Source of the DNA: Lyngbya aestuarii BL J
GTDB taxonomy: Bacteria > Cyanobacteriota > Cyanobacteriia > Cyanobacteriales > Microcoleaceae
NCBI RefSeq assembly: GCF_000478195.2
Contig: NZ_AUZM01000027.1
Span: 1-64,000 of the forward strand
Direction of reading: 5' to 3'
Length of the DNA stretch: 64,000 nt
Both the position numbers and the translations under genes were made by a program. Positions 20,601-27,193 of this stretch are shown piece by piece. The notes beneath the pieces were generated by a model. That model ran no database searches and was not told the DNA's origin. It saw only the letters and a program-made list of their open reading frames with translations. Every line of letters begins with the position of its first letter. Positions within the stretch are counted from its first letter, which is position 1.

Positions 20601-21462
20601 GAGTAATAGCGGGCAATATACTATCAGAAAAAGCACCGGATTTATCGTTTCCTTCCTGTCCGAAACTGTTAATAGAAACGCGAGATGTAATTCCAGTTTG
20701 GCGATCGCGAACAAAGACATCAGAAACGCCGTTATTATCATCAGGAACTAAATTATTTGCATTCGATTCAAACGCGATAAATTGTCCGTTATTAGAAATA
20801 TTTCCATCTTGAGAACCAAAATCTTGAGGATCGGGAGCAGCTTGTTCTCCTTGTGAATTGATAGAAACTCGTTCAATCGTCAACAGACCTTGATAGTGAT
20901 TTTGAACCTCCTCATTAAAGGCAATCTCTGAATTTATCTGACCAATTTTAACATCTAAATGCCAATTTCCACCTTTTTTAAAGCAACCAATAGGGGTACT
21001 AGAAGCGGCGATATTGGCTCCGGTGAGTTGATGTAAACGTTGGATAAAGTGTGTGTTTTCTTGAGCAAGATTACAACCATAGAGGAGAATTTCAGGAACA
21101 TTCCACTGTTTGAGTAAACTCCGATAGGAATCAATATTCTCTAAACTTAGGTTCGTGTTTCCAAAGGATAAGATATTCGCTGAAGCATGGGTAACGAGAT
21201 GCAGACTTTTAATTGTAAAAGGATTGCTTTTAAGAGTGCTTGTAATTTGTTCAATAGCATCTTGGTTTGGGTCAAGCTGTAAAACATTTGCCTCTCGATT
21301 AACTCCCGCGATTAGGGTTGAAATATCAAACAAATCGCTAGCCAATACCACTAATATTTTCGGAGAGGCAAAATTTTGACTATTCGGTGTGGATTTAGAG
21401 GATTGTAAATTTGATTGTTTGAGGTGATTATGGTTTTTTGTCTCAAGAGTCGTCACTTTCAT
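11671..21462 (-). CDS. Giant DUF4347 / propeller / Calx-beta / RTX surface protein
   Basis: A 3263-residue secreted or surface protein. In order: DUF4347 (about 35-185; His92 in HLVTH and Cys130 in YGCNLAQ); seven repeats of a DGRFVAFES...DIFVRDR type (about 210-650), which would close a seven-bladed propeller; a Calx-beta-like unit; a right-handed beta-helix with NxIQGNYIGT rungs (about 800-1080); a VCBS/cadherin-like domain; then many units of about 105-112 residues of Calx-beta kind with ITVTGVDD signatures (to about 3080); and finally RTX calcium-binding nonapeptides (GNQGNDRVSG, GGEGQDQLLGG) near 3085-3200. No N-terminal signal peptide plus C-terminal RTX fits type I secretion. It follows the TPS-CHAT gene by 234 bases in the same direction. 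Adhesion or matrix role inferred. Confidence 0.85.
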   Translation of the reverse strand: MKVTTLETKNHNHLKQSNLQSSKSTPNSQNFASPKILVVLASDLFDISTLIAGVNREANVLQLDPNQDAIEQITSTLKSNPFTIKSLHLVTHASANILSFGNTNLSLENIDSYRSLLKQWNVPEILLYGCNLAQENTHFIQRLHQLTGANIAASSTPIGCFKKGGNWHLDVKIGQINSEIAFNEEVQNHYQGLLTIERVSINSQGEQAAPDPQDFGSQDGNISNNGQFIAFESNANNLVPDDNNGVSDVFVRDRQTGITSRVSINSFGQEGNDKSGAFSDSILPAITPDGRFVAFESKANNLAPGDNNAEEWDIFVRDRETETTTRVSIRNDGISGDDASRNPVITPDGRFIAFESRAENLVPRDDNSGTWDIFVHDRDFDGNGSFDQGSSRTVRISINGIGLQGNGDSFDPSISSDGQFVVFESDSNNLVVGDNNGVRDIFLYDRDPDGNGTFEQGNSSITRLPIGLGGVEANNASFDPQFSGNDRFIVFESLANNLVEGDSNNALDIFVYDLQTGVTNQVSVDANGVGGNFNSSQPSISNDGRFVGFSSRSSNFVLGDNNGVEDIFVHDRDPDQDGIFDQGNGIITRVSITDTGQEGNADSFQAVVSGDGSLVAFESLANNLIPGDTNGVADVFISTIEPAITILAGTDPIEDGQTNGVFEIRLNQPAPPEGLTVNFSIAGDAINPDDYRFAAGNNITNLTINSFTIAPGATTATLDVIPVFDNISETDETIEVSLQPGTNYALTTSNTASLIIGDRSLIVTNTNDAGVGSLRQVINTANRVEGTDIITFNIPPTDPGFNPNTGTFSIRPTSPLPTVSDVAILDATSQPGYTDKPLIEIDGSNVNTSSGLTITAGNSTVKGFVINQFSEGIRLINGGNNTIQGNYIGTDITGNIDFGNIVDGIFLGDGSRGNLIGGTTPQTRNLISGNGRNGVQIDTTSDNIIQGNYIGTNISGTADLGNSGAGIGIFQEQNNVVGGTVFGAGNLISGNDTNGIELNGNAATNNLIQGNFIGTASDGNTPLGNTQNGILVFNNANNNTIGGVAGSGNIIGFNNQDGVRIDSGEGNAILSNSIFDNGLGLADIGIDLNNDGISINDFGDEDTGANTLQNYPDLLTATLEAESITINGIVDSTPGSTFTVQFFANETLGESDRQGRTFLGETQATSNIPFTVSFDTELAENQRSITATATDANNNTSEFSTPITANTAPVLDLDEDDSSGITGNNYSNRFIEGREAVIVADTDVEIEDADSPNLAFATLTLTNPINGEAESLAVNGLLPTGITATAYNSVTGELQLRGEASVADYQTAISQVVYNNTQLNPDLSDRLINITVNDGSSNSNIAETTISLIGTVQVSIAANLSPVEGETGTFTITLDEPVDQPLIIEFDPDESIATQTEDYTLEAGTGITTVTPNTFIIAPGVTSATLNVVTIDDNIFDPEETIELTLIAGSNYLITENNSAFISIVDNDNAEVLLTPPLEPITTEDGETTTFELVLSSEPIADVIINLENTNPQEGNLSVNTVTFTSENWDIPQVVTVTGVDDNIFDGEIDYSIITTVNSEDINYNNFQLEDITITNQDNDEAEILFTPPSETITTEDGDSVNFEFVLSSEPIADVVINLENTNPQEGNLSVNTVTFTSENWDTPQVVTVTGVDDNIFDGEIDYSIITTVNSEDINYNNFQLEDITITNQDNDEAEILFTPPSETITTEDGDSVNFEFVLSSEPIADVVINLENTNPDEGILSTETLTFTPENWNNSQIVTVTGVDDDIVDGDVEYSINTTVLSNDLTYDDFDLADINLTNIDNDEGGIVVTPIDGLTTTESGEIATFEIVLTSEPTADVRLDLNSSNPNEGSLSISEVIFTPENWDVSQIVIVTGVDDDIADGDLSYSIITDTTVSNDPIYNGINPADVSLVNADNETPGITVTPVNGLVTSEAEGSDSFEIFLNTEPVDDVTIGIESSNITEGIVSTEAVTFTPENWNIPQMITVTGVDDNIDDDDIAYSIITTPDLTTTDPNYNEFNPPDINVTNTDNDTAEIVITPTTGLTTSEVGGIATFDVFLTSEPLAEVTFNLASSNTAEGILSTETLSFTPQNWELPQTVTITGVDDLIADGNINYSIITGDAVSLDAKYNGFNPDNITVINTDNETPGITVSPTTGLETSEAGETATFQVVLNTQPIDNVTLNLISDNPTEGGVFPPSLIFTPDNWLTPQVVTVTGVDDLNVDGDIEYRIITEAAISNDLNYNNLNPENVTLTNLDNDLPVVDLSVDLTTGEEANTTAITVTATASANVEGEQTVNLDVSGIGITSNDYTLSNPQIIIPDGNNTASVTFRVLDDVVFEGDETATLTLLNPSDGIILGTGTANLTIIDNDTPATVEFSQTDYQINEDGTSVGSEITINRTGDTSKASTVEVELTPETATAGEDFDNFDNNLISVRFAANQKTATVNIPIFEDNLVEEDETFSLALVNPSVETEIGTQDTTTVEIFDNEIPRIDISETELSVTESGITDSYNLVLTTVPPEPVTIRFQTDSQIEPITEVTFDESNWNVPQTIEVQAVDDELVEDRTHNSLITHVVTSDDQTYNGFILEDINIEIAENDVVDVSIAPRNLTVSEDGETDTYSLVLTREPELPVTIEFELNEQQLNSIDAISFDSTNWNTPKTVTVEAIDDVIPEGDETLAISHNIVSEDENYRDLQIRSANVEILDNDVNAEVIIVNNNFNLSLTEGETTASYEIVLSSPPVLPVTIEFNTGNRINSIPAIEFDETNWNIPQTVNIVAINDNILQGDTTEIIRHTVMSADRNYDGLEISDINIDLVDNDVAEVLISQTSNRTEVSEDGLTDTYQVILNSQPTEDVIVTITPDSQVDLGEGAENEIELIFTSENWNEPQTVTVEAVDDEDVEADIHTSTINHTISSNDSNYNRDTPIRIDGRIGDNITVDIIENDEPLPPGEPGISVIQPVRRTDVIEGFGSDVYKIVLNSEPTANVEININSNSQLETDKQTLNFTPSNWKVPQTITVTAVDDNLTEGSSIGSISHTVNSDDSRYDSLDVDQISANISDNDNLGQQNTFSEAAVVSLSELDDTGVGSDFDDILFGNQGNDRVSGEAGFDLIYGQGDVDALSGEVGDDVLFGGQGDDQIQGDAGNDIIYGDKDSDRLWGGEGQDQLLGGFGNDRLIGGLGADTLTGDLGNDAFVIGFGAGGNTIETADVIVDFTNTQDVIELISPLTFEQLNITSNSNGSVIQVQATGEFLAVLPGINSTLLTEQDFV
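16285..16956 (-). repeat. Near-identical 336-bp tandem duplication inside the giant gene
   Basis: Two consecutive 336-base units (16285-16620 and 16621-16956; exactly 112 codons each) are almost identical at DNA level, encoding Calx-beta-type units at about residues 1502-1725. The neighbouring units are much more diverged, so this pair is a recent in-frame duplication. Confidence 0.85.
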
Positions 21463-21696
21463 CTGTTTACATCTTTGAATAATTGGTTTGATTATTGATC
21501 AATGCACTTCCCTGATTGCGTCATCAAGCCGACTTTTTTTAAAGCTCAAGCTCTATAACTATGTTAGCAAATCCTGACCCTAAATACATCGAATTGAGAT
21601 GTTTGTTTACCTAATTTTTGAGGGATAGGATATCGACGGTTAACCCCTGTCTTCTAGACAAATTCATATCAGGTAAACTTGATTTTAAAATGTCGT

Positions 21697-24600
21697 TTAC
21701 CAAGGACTCCCAATAATCGTAAAACCCGCCCAATAATAGGGATGAGTAAAGATAATATTTCCTTGGTTCATCAGTTCACTCGGAAGCTGAATCTGATCGC
21801 TAATATCTGCACTCATTAAATAACCAGACTCAATCGTAATTATTCCTCTTAACATGGCAATTTGAGCGGCTCTAAATGCTTGAGAAATTGCAGATGATTT
21901 TCGGAGTTGATTATAAAATTCAACCATTAATCCTAAAGTTCCCTGATCAGAAACATACCATAAACTGGCTAAAGCAGAAGGAACCCCGGCTTGCACTGCT
22001 AATCCCGCAAATCCTAACTCTGCATTTGTATCACCCACCGCAGTCCGACAAGCACTTAAAACAAACAATTCCGCCGGAGGACTCTCCCATTTCCAACCCA
22101 GTTGCTTGAAATTATTTAAAGTGAGTTGGGTATCCCAAAATTGGATATAAGAATTACTCTGATCACCAGAATTAAACTCACTATGAGTGGCAAGGTGAAT
22201 AATATTAAAGGGTTGAGTTATGCGCTGTTTCCTAAAGTTTTCAATGGTAAATTCTTCATTTAGAAAATAGCGACCACTAATCTCTTTAGTAATGGATTGA
22301 ACTTCGACAGGAACCGCAGGAAGTGGAGGCTGTTCGACAAACGTAGAGGCTCCCATTGCGAGAACTTGTGGGTCATTGAGAGGCTGATCCCGAATATCCA
22401 TTAAACTGAAACTTGGAATCAAACTAAAATTATATTTTTCAATTAAAAACTGTTCACCATCATGCAAAGCTGCCATCGGTAAACCTCGTAAACCCTGATC
22501 CATGACAAACAGGATTGTATCAATTTCTTGAGCTTCTAGAGCTTCTTCTAAAGGTGAAATTATCCATTGATAAAGCTGTTGAGCCAGAGGTTTATAACTT
22601 TCTGCGTAGCGTTTACGAGCATCAGTAATTTCCAGTCGAAATTGCTGAGTAATCTCTAATAATTCATCACGGGTAGTTGTAGTAATCGTTTTTTTAATGA
22701 TATCTCCTTTCGCAGTTACTGCCATCAACACTAACTGATCAGCTTGAGCAAAGGTATAAACAACTGCCGCTTTTGTTCCATACTTTTTATCAACTTCACT
22801 GAGATTATCCTGAATCTCTCCGACAGAAATATCGGTTTCAAACTCAGCAATATTTTTACCGAGATAGTTCAGATAGTCCAAACTAAAAGCTTGTTCAATC
22901 TTGGGTAAAACTTCTTCAAGACTATCAGCATCAAAACTCGCCGCTACATCAGCACGAGCCAGTTGAATTTCTGCTTCGGGATTAAACTCAGAAGCCTGAA
23001 TTGGAGTCGTTTGAACAGAGTTATTGATGGGGTTTGATCTCAGTAAAGCAATACTGCCATCCGTATTCTGCTGAACCGTCATTGTACTACTATTTTTGGC
23101 AATTCCAGTAACATCTAAGATGGAATTATTAGTAAAAAAATTTTCATTTTTGAGTTGATCTGCTGGCGAACTATAACGATTTTTCCGTTCAACTAATTCT
23201 GCTTCAATCACAGTTGTAACTTGTTCTTGTTGTTCAGAGGTTAAAGTATCAGTTTCAGGATTGTTTGGAACTTCCGGTGATGGATTATTCGGCGGGTTAA
23301 CAACAGGTGGATTAACAACAGGTGGATTATTAGGAACTTGCGGGTTTTCATTCCCCGGATTATTGGGAGTATTAGGAACTTCAGGGTTTTCATTCCCCGG
23401 ATTATTGGGAGTATTAGGAACTTCAGGGTTTTCATTCCCCGGATTATTGGGAGTATTAGGAACTTCAGGGTTTTCATTCCCCGGATTATTGGGAGTATTA
23501 GGAACTTCAGGGTTTTCATTTCCCGGATTATTAGGATTATTAGGAACTTCAGGGTTTTCATTTCCCGGATTATTAGGATTATTAGGAACTTGCGGGTTTT
23601 CATTTCCCGGATTATTAGGATTATTAATTGGAGGATTATTACCGGGATTGGGTTCAGAAGGTTCTTCAGGAGATTCAACGATTGGAGGATTTTCAGTTAT
23701 CGGTTCTTCGGGTTCAAAAGCAGGAGGTTCAGAGGGTTCAATCGGCGGTTCTTCTGAGGGGAAAGGGGTTGTGCGAATCGTAATATTTCCCTGCGTAAAA
23801 ACTCCGTCTGTTGTCCGAGGAACTTCAAACTGAGGGGTAATTTGGGCTGAACTACTCGTAATACTTCTTGACGTACCATTCGTTGTTGCATCTCCAATAA
23901 TAAACGGCGTTTCACCTCCACCATGTTCTATCGTAATTGCACCATCGATTTGACTATTTGCTGAAGAAATACTCGGGGTGTTATCTCTCGGATCAACTAA
24001 CGTACCCACCCGCAATAAATTATCTGTAATAATCTCAATATTTCCACCCCCTGAATTAATATTACGAGCAACAATAATATTATCAACAGCTTGTAGATTA
24101 ACTTCTCCGCCTTGAGTATTAATTTGATCAACAACAATTCGACCTGTAGAGTTGAGAATAACTGGCCCTCCTGCGGTCGTTACATTCCCCACCGTGAGAT
24201 TATTATTTCCTGATGTGGGTCTTTCTATGAAAAATCCACCCTCAACTGAAGTATTAGAATTACCCAAATTCTGCACCCCTGAACGTAATATTAACGCCGG
24301 ACTACTGCTCAGAATATTAGCTTCTGGGTCAGCAGAATCAGCAAGGTTAATATCAGGAGTTGTAATATCAATATCGCCCCCAATAATCGCTCCCGTGGCT
24401 TCAACTTTCAAAGACGCCCCTTCATAGCTCCCAAAGATCACATCTCCATCAGAATAAATAATCGGGTCATACAAACTAATAAACGTTCCGCCTACACCTG
24501 TTGTCGAGTTGAGAATGCTAAAATTCCCCCCGGCGTTGAAGTGACTATCTCCTGAAATAATCCCATCACTAGCTAAGGTTAAATTTCCTGTGGCTTGAAA

Positions 24601-25752
24601 AGGAGCAGATTCAAGAAAATTAATCGAATCTAAAGCCAGAATATCAATATTTTGCTGACCAACAATTGTCAGATTTCCACCTGCAATCGCTGAGAACGGA
24701 TGAATCAAACTATCCCGAATTTGCACCGTATTTCCGGCGAGTAAATTCAAGTCTCCTGTGGTTTTTAACGAGCGTTCAGCAATCGTCAGAGTATTAGCCG
24801 CTTTGAGGTTAACCGTTTCACCTGTCACCGCTAAATGGTCAGAATTTGGACTGATATTAGGCGCAATTGCAACATCTCCAGATTCAACAATTTGACCCGA
24901 AGTTAAGACAATTTCACCGTTAGGATTGACTTTCATTCCGGTTGCAGTTGTTACCCCGCCCCCGGTCAGAAGTTCGGGTAAAGATAAAGGAGTTATAGCC
25001 GATTGTGGGGCCATAGAATTATCCGGAAGTGCTGTGACTTCGAGATTTAATAAATGTCCGGTTTGAGCAATTCGCACCAAGTTTTCACCGGGAACCGTTT
25101 GTACCGAAATCGTTCCTTCTGGAGCGACGAGAGTACCTGTATTCAAAACAGTTCCACCCAGAAGCGTTAACTGTTGTTGGGAAGTAACAGCTAGTTGACC
25201 CTGATTTACAATAGACCCTGGATTTTCGGTATCAAAGCGAAAACTATTGGGAGTTCCAACTAAGTTTGACCAATCCGAATTTGAGGTTGTATTAAACCAC
25301 TGATTCGTTCCAAATCCAATTCCATTTGCAGTCGTCGCCGTAAAAGAAGCGGGAACATTTAAACTCGCATTTGCACCAAAAATCATCCCGGCTGGATTCA
25401 TTAAAAACAGGTTGGAATTTCCCCCTGTTACTTGAATTAAGCCATTTATAAAAGAAGCATCACCCCCAACGACTCGTCCTAAAATGTTGCGAATATTAGG
25501 ATTTGATAAAAAGTTGGCGACTTGTCCTTCCGATAAATTAAACTGCTCGAAACTGTGAAACAGATTTTGACCCTCTCCGCTGAGAGAACCCCCATTAATC
25601 TCAAACTGGTTTCCCTGGCGGTTGATAACAGTTCCGGTTCCATCTAGGGCGGGCGTAATTGTACGGGTTTGAGCGTAGACGGGAGCAAGGTTAACACCAA
25701 CGAAACTCAAAATTGTCAATAGTAAACTGAAGCGATTTGAAGTCGCTTTCAT
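21697..25752 (-). CDS. Haemagglutinin-TPS domain fused to CHAT protease-like domain
   Basis: A 1351-residue exported protein. A signal peptide (1-28, ending VYAQ) is followed by a filamentous-haemagglutinin/TPS secretion domain (about 35-260, with NLFLMNPAGMIFGANASL and NRQGNQFEING), a beta-helix-like region to about 690, a linker of seven 14-residue repeats (PNNPGNENPEVPNT type, about 708-807), and a C-terminal CHAT domain (from about 1050) with the catalytic-type His1190 in HLATHSEF and Cys1235 in LSACRT. TPS domains direct two-partner secretion through a TpsB pore; none is seen in the window. A strong AGGAGGTG ribosome-binding site precedes the ATG. CHAT domains are caspase-like peptidases; target unknown. 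The giant DUF4347 gene follows downstream. Confidence 0.88.
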   Translation of the reverse strand: MKATSNRFSLLLTILSFVGVNLAPVYAQTRTITPALDGTGTVINRQGNQFEINGGSLSGEGQNLFHSFEQFNLSEGQVANFLSNPNIRNILGRVVGGDASFINGLIQVTGGNSNLFLMNPAGMIFGANASLNVPASFTATTANGIGFGTNQWFNTTSNSDWSNLVGTPNSFRFDTENPGSIVNQGQLAVTSQQQLTLLGGTVLNTGTLVAPEGTISVQTVPGENLVRIAQTGHLLNLEVTALPDNSMAPQSAITPLSLPELLTGGGVTTATGMKVNPNGEIVLTSGQIVESGDVAIAPNISPNSDHLAVTGETVNLKAANTLTIAERSLKTTGDLNLLAGNTVQIRDSLIHPFSAIAGGNLTIVGQQNIDILALDSINFLESAPFQATGNLTLASDGIISGDSHFNAGGNFSILNSTTGVGGTFISLYDPIIYSDGDVIFGSYEGASLKVEATGAIIGGDIDITTPDINLADSADPEANILSSSPALILRSGVQNLGNSNTSVEGGFFIERPTSGNNNLTVGNVTTAGGPVILNSTGRIVVDQINTQGGEVNLQAVDNIIVARNINSGGGNIEIITDNLLRVGTLVDPRDNTPSISSANSQIDGAITIEHGGGETPFIIGDATTNGTSRSITSSSAQITPQFEVPRTTDGVFTQGNITIRTTPFPSEEPPIEPSEPPAFEPEEPITENPPIVESPEEPSEPNPGNNPPINNPNNPGNENPQVPNNPNNPGNENPEVPNNPNNPGNENPEVPNTPNNPGNENPEVPNTPNNPGNENPEVPNTPNNPGNENPEVPNTPNNPGNENPQVPNNPPVVNPPVVNPPNNPSPEVPNNPETDTLTSEQQEQVTTVIEAELVERKNRYSSPADQLKNENFFTNNSILDVTGIAKNSSTMTVQQNTDGSIALLRSNPINNSVQTTPIQASEFNPEAEIQLARADVAASFDADSLEEVLPKIEQAFSLDYLNYLGKNIAEFETDISVGEIQDNLSEVDKKYGTKAAVVYTFAQADQLVLMAVTAKGDIIKKTITTTTRDELLEITQQFRLEITDARKRYAESYKPLAQQLYQWIISPLEEALEAQEIDTILFVMDQGLRGLPMAALHDGEQFLIEKYNFSLIPSFSLMDIRDQPLNDPQVLAMGASTFVEQPPLPAVPVEVQSITKEISGRYFLNEEFTIENFRKQRITQPFNIIHLATHSEFNSGDQSNSYIQFWDTQLTLNNFKQLGWKWESPPAELFVLSACRTAVGDTNAELGFAGLAVQAGVPSALASLWYVSDQGTLGLMVEFYNQLRKSSAISQAFRAAQIAMLRGIITIESGYLMSADISDQIQLPSELMNQGNIIFTHPYYWAGFTIIGSPW
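23331..23628 (-). repeat. 42-bp tandem repeats encoding an Asn/Pro/Glu linker
   Basis: Seven copies of a 42-base unit encode PNNPGNENPEVPNT-like 14-mers between the beta-helix and CHAT parts. The DNA copies are nearly identical, including third codon positions, which shows recent expansion or ongoing homogenisation. The antisense strand is also open across the array, which is a by-product of the repeat. Confidence 0.9.
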
Positions 25753-25925
25753 AGCTATACACCTCCTGGTTGGTAGATATTAGATGCCCTAGACGCTCCT
25801 AATTAATCCTTATCCCTTCTCCATTCTATCCATCCCTTCCAAAGATGGTGGATTTTTTCCTCTGAGGGAATCATTTTTTCCAGTCTCCGCCAGCAGAATT
25901 GATCAATTCCCGTTCTAAATTCTTC

Positions 25926-26609
25926 TTAATCGGTCATTTCTACCGCTTCTTCTGTTCCTAAAAGTGATTTGATTTTTGCCCACATGGGTAAGTCATTAAA
26001 ATCATTAACAACCTGTGAGGCACCAATGGCTTTAAGCACACTTGGTTCGTGGGTAGAGGCGACTCCAATCGTATAAATTCCGGCGGCAACAGCAGAACGA
26101 ATTCCCGAGGGTGAATCTTCAAATACAATGGCTTCTGAAGGTTTAATTTTTAACTGTTCTAAACTATATTTGTAGGGAGCAGGATCGGGTTTTCCCGCAG
26201 TCATATCTTCCCCTAAAACAACAAACTCAAATCGCTCAGTTAGCTGCAAGACTTCTAACATAAATCGAGCATTTTCACGGGGCGCATTGGTAACAACGGC
26301 TTTGTTTAAACCGACTGTTTCAATCCATGTTAGCATCTCCAATAAACCCGCTAAGGGTTGTAATTCGAGGGCAATTTCCCGAAACCGAGCTTCTTTGTGG
26401 TCTGCGAGTTCTTCTCCTGCTTTGATAGAAAGTTGCGGAATTAAATCTTTAATGATTTCAGGATTTTGTCGCCCACTAATATAGGTTTTATAAAAGGGAT
26501 GATCAATTTCTTTGTTGTAGGTTTGTAAGATTTCTTGCCAAATCTTAAAGTGTAAAGGGTCAGTATTTGCTAAGGTTCCATCTAAATCAAAAAGAATTGC
26601 TTTCAGCAT
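25926..26609 (-). CDS. HAD-superfamily phosphatase, beta-phosphoglucomutase-like
   Basis: A 227-residue HAD subfamily I hydrolase. Motif I is FDLDGTLANTD near residue 7 (nucleophile and acid/base Asp), motif II is VVTNAP, motif III Lys is in GKPDP, and motif IV is VFEDSPSGI, all intact. The helical cap is of the beta-phosphoglucomutase/phosphoglycolate phosphatase size. Exact substrate (a sugar phosphate or 2-phosphoglycolate) cannot be told. It lies between the TPS-CHAT gene and the pentapeptide lipoprotein, 33 bases after the latter on the same strand, so these two may be co-transcribed. Confidence 0.85.
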   Translation of the reverse strand: MLKAILFDLDGTLANTDPLHFKIWQEILQTYNKEIDHPFYKTYISGRQNPEIIKDLIPQLSIKAGEELADHKEARFREIALELQPLAGLLEMLTWIETVGLNKAVVTNAPRENARFMLEVLQLTERFEFVVLGEDMTAGKPDPAPYKYSLEQLKIKPSEAIVFEDSPSGIRSAVAAGIYTIGVASTHEPSVLKAIGASQVVNDFNDLPMWAKIKSLLGTEEAVEMTD

Positions 26610-26642
26610 AGTTTTAGGTTAATTGATTATTGAATTTAATGA

Positions 26643-27143
26643 TTATTTCTGTACTGAACCATCAGGCATAATTGCTTCTTTAAAATCAGCACCTTTAATC
26701 TCTGCGCCTTCGAGTTTTGCCGCATTTAAGTCTGCTTTATTCAAACTCGCATTAGTCAGTTTTGCATTGCTGAGTATTGCCGATCTTAAAAAGGCACCCG
26801 TGAGATTTGCCTCGCTCAAATTAGCATCGGTTAAATTCGCTTGAGTTAAGGCAGCACCACTCAAATTCGCACCACTCAAATCAGCTTGACTCAGATTAAC
26901 ACGATCCAATAATGCACCGCTTAAATTTGCGCCTTTTAAATTCACTCCACTCAGATCAGATCCGTTTAATTTTGCACCAGATAAGTCGGCACCTTCCAAG
27001 TTTTCTCCGGTTAAGTCACAGTCAAAACATTCTTTTGTTTCAGTGACTAATTTCGCTGAATCTTGTGAGGCTGTTTGACATCCAGTGACAAGAAATAGGA
27101 AACTGATCAATACTCCCGATAAAACTCTCAAATTTAACTTCAT
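26643..27143 (-). CDS. Pentapeptide-repeat lipoprotein
   Basis: A 166-residue exported lipoprotein with lipobox LVTGC (Cys about residue 22). After a short spacer with a CFDCDLTG segment, about 20 consecutive A(D/N)LxX pentapeptides (about 42-160) predict a right-handed quadrilateral beta-helix. Such proteins are very common in cyanobacteria and mostly of unknown role. The anchored form implies a position on the thylakoid, periplasmic or outer membrane face. The HAD gene follows 33 bases downstream. Confidence 0.85.
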   Translation of the reverse strand: MKLNLRVLSGVLISFLFLVTGCQTASQDSAKLVTETKECFDCDLTGENLEGADLSGAKLNGSDLSGVNLKGANLSGALLDRVNLSQADLSGANLSGAALTQANLTDANLSEANLTGAFLRSAILSNAKLTNASLNKADLNAAKLEGAEIKGADFKEAIMPDGSVQK

Positions 27144-27193
27144 TTTTAACCTTGTATTTAATCAATTAACGATCTAGAAGTGAACCGAGCAAC

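Noticed and set aside
23331-23628. Regular 42-bp units as a CRISPR array
   Set aside because: The units are contiguous with no unique spacers and lie inside a coding frame.
23261-23833. 190-codon plus-strand frame rich in GTSGFSFPGLLG repeats
   Set aside because: It is the antisense of the 42-bp coding repeat in the TPS-CHAT gene; it has no start context and is open only because of the repeat.
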